From: Chitinophaga pinensis | GTDB lineage: Bacteria > Bacteroidota > Bacteroidia > NS11-12g > UBA9320 | DNA length: 7,209 bases | Direction of reading: 5' to 3' | Assembly: GCA_945890595.1 (NCBI GenBank) | Contig: CAMDCQ010000123.1 | Coordinates: forward strand, 1 to 7,209 | Shown: positions 6,944 to 7,209 of the stretch, in pieces | Layout of the letters: each line of letters begins with the position of its first letter | Position numbering within the stretch: the first letter of the stretch is position 1 | Notes under the pieces: model-generated | The model's database searches: none | Seen by the model: only the letters and a program-made list of their open reading frames with translations | What the model was told of the DNA's origin: nothing | Translations under genes and position numbers: made by a program

Positions 6944-7209
6944 AAAACGATGAACTAATCGAGGAGTTTATCGCCACACTTTCTATTGATAGATCTCTAA
7001 GTGAAAACACAGCTAGCGCTTATTTAACAGATATACAAAAGCTCGTTAGCTTTATGCCAAATAAAAGACTGGCAGCGGTAAGTTCGTTAGATATAAATGA
7101 TTTCTTATTCTTTTTGAGTGACATTGGTTTAAACCCAAGGAGTATTGCTCGAATTATATCCGGTTTAAAATCGTTTTATAAAAACCTAGTCATAACGGAA
7201 GTTATTGAA
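6919..7209 (+). CDS. xerD: Tyrosine recombinase, XerC/XerD type (partial, N-terminal domain only)
   Basis: Ninety-seven codons are present before the right edge, about one third of the usual ~300. They form the N-terminal SAM-like (core DNA-binding) domain: ELIEEFIATL, the helix motif LSENTASAYLTDIQKL (27-42), LDINDFLFFLSDIGL (57-71) and RSIARIISGLKSFYKNLV (74-91). The SIARxxSxLKSFY segment is typical of XerD-like proteins, which with XerC resolve chromosome dimers at dif during division. The catalytic R-H-R-Y residues lie beyond the window, so an integrase of the same family is not excluded. The start is GTG at 6919: an in-frame TAA at 6901-6903 blocks longer versions and no ATG occurs before the conserved domain. 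The start lies 25 nt inside the Omp28-like gene, implying coupled translation. Confidence 0.85.
   Translation, partial: MSGNQVEIENDELIEEFIATLSIDRSLSENTASAYLTDIQKLVSFMPNKRLAAVSSLDINDFLFFLSDIGLNPRSIARIISGLKSFYKNLVITEVIE

Noticed and set aside
1..7209. CRISPR array, insertion sequence, tRNA/rRNA, riboswitch or terminator
   Set aside because: No direct repeat-spacer pattern, transposase, RNA-gene signature or hairpin plus T-run was seen; no gene run ends in intergenic DNA here, so terminators are not expected.

Overview
The window looks like an ordinary chromosomal segment from a member of the Bacteroidota. The evidence is the kinds of protein present together: a secreted protein with a gliding-motility/type IX secretion C-terminal (CHU_C-like) domain, an Omp28-type lipoprotein, and an Ig-like lipoprotein whose mature end reads TGGDRDTTPPK. 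The DNA is AT-rich, genes are packed tightly, no obvious Shine-Dalgarno sequences precede them, and YbeY has an Asp in place of the third zinc-binding His. The exact order cannot be settled from this sequence. The window is almost fully coding, and the longest gap is the 61-bp divergent spacer at 5211-5271.

Layout. Positions 1-5210 hold a leftward (minus-strand) run of four genes with overlapping ends: a secreted multi-domain protein with a type IX sorting domain (5210 to 3516), ybeY (3529 to 3107), mnmG (3110 to 1248) and an Ig-like lipoprotein (1251 to beyond the left edge). Overlaps are 14, 4 and 4 nt, which points to one transcript with coupled translation. Positions 5272-7209 hold a rightward run: an S4-domain pseudouridine synthase of the RsuA/RluB family, an Omp28-like lipoprotein with a CxxC motif, and the first third of a XerC/XerD-type tyrosine recombinase that leaves the right edge.

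How the genes fit together. mnmG (tRNA wobble uridine modification), ybeY (rRNA maturation) and the pseudouridine synthase (rRNA modification) form a translation-apparatus theme. They are interleaved with three cell-envelope or surface proteins. The recombinase is probably the chromosome-dimer resolution enzyme.

Main discovery. Two sequences matching the bacterial centromere parS (consensus TGTTNCACGTGNAACA, each one mismatch) lie 829 bp apart inside coding DNA. One (3103-3118) supplies the stop codon of ybeY and the GTG start of mnmG. The other (3932-3947), with a perfect 14-nt palindrome, lies inside the secreted-protein gene. They suggest the window is part of the ParB-binding centromere region, probably near the replication origin. 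I found no new defence system, mobile element, CRISPR array or RNA gene.
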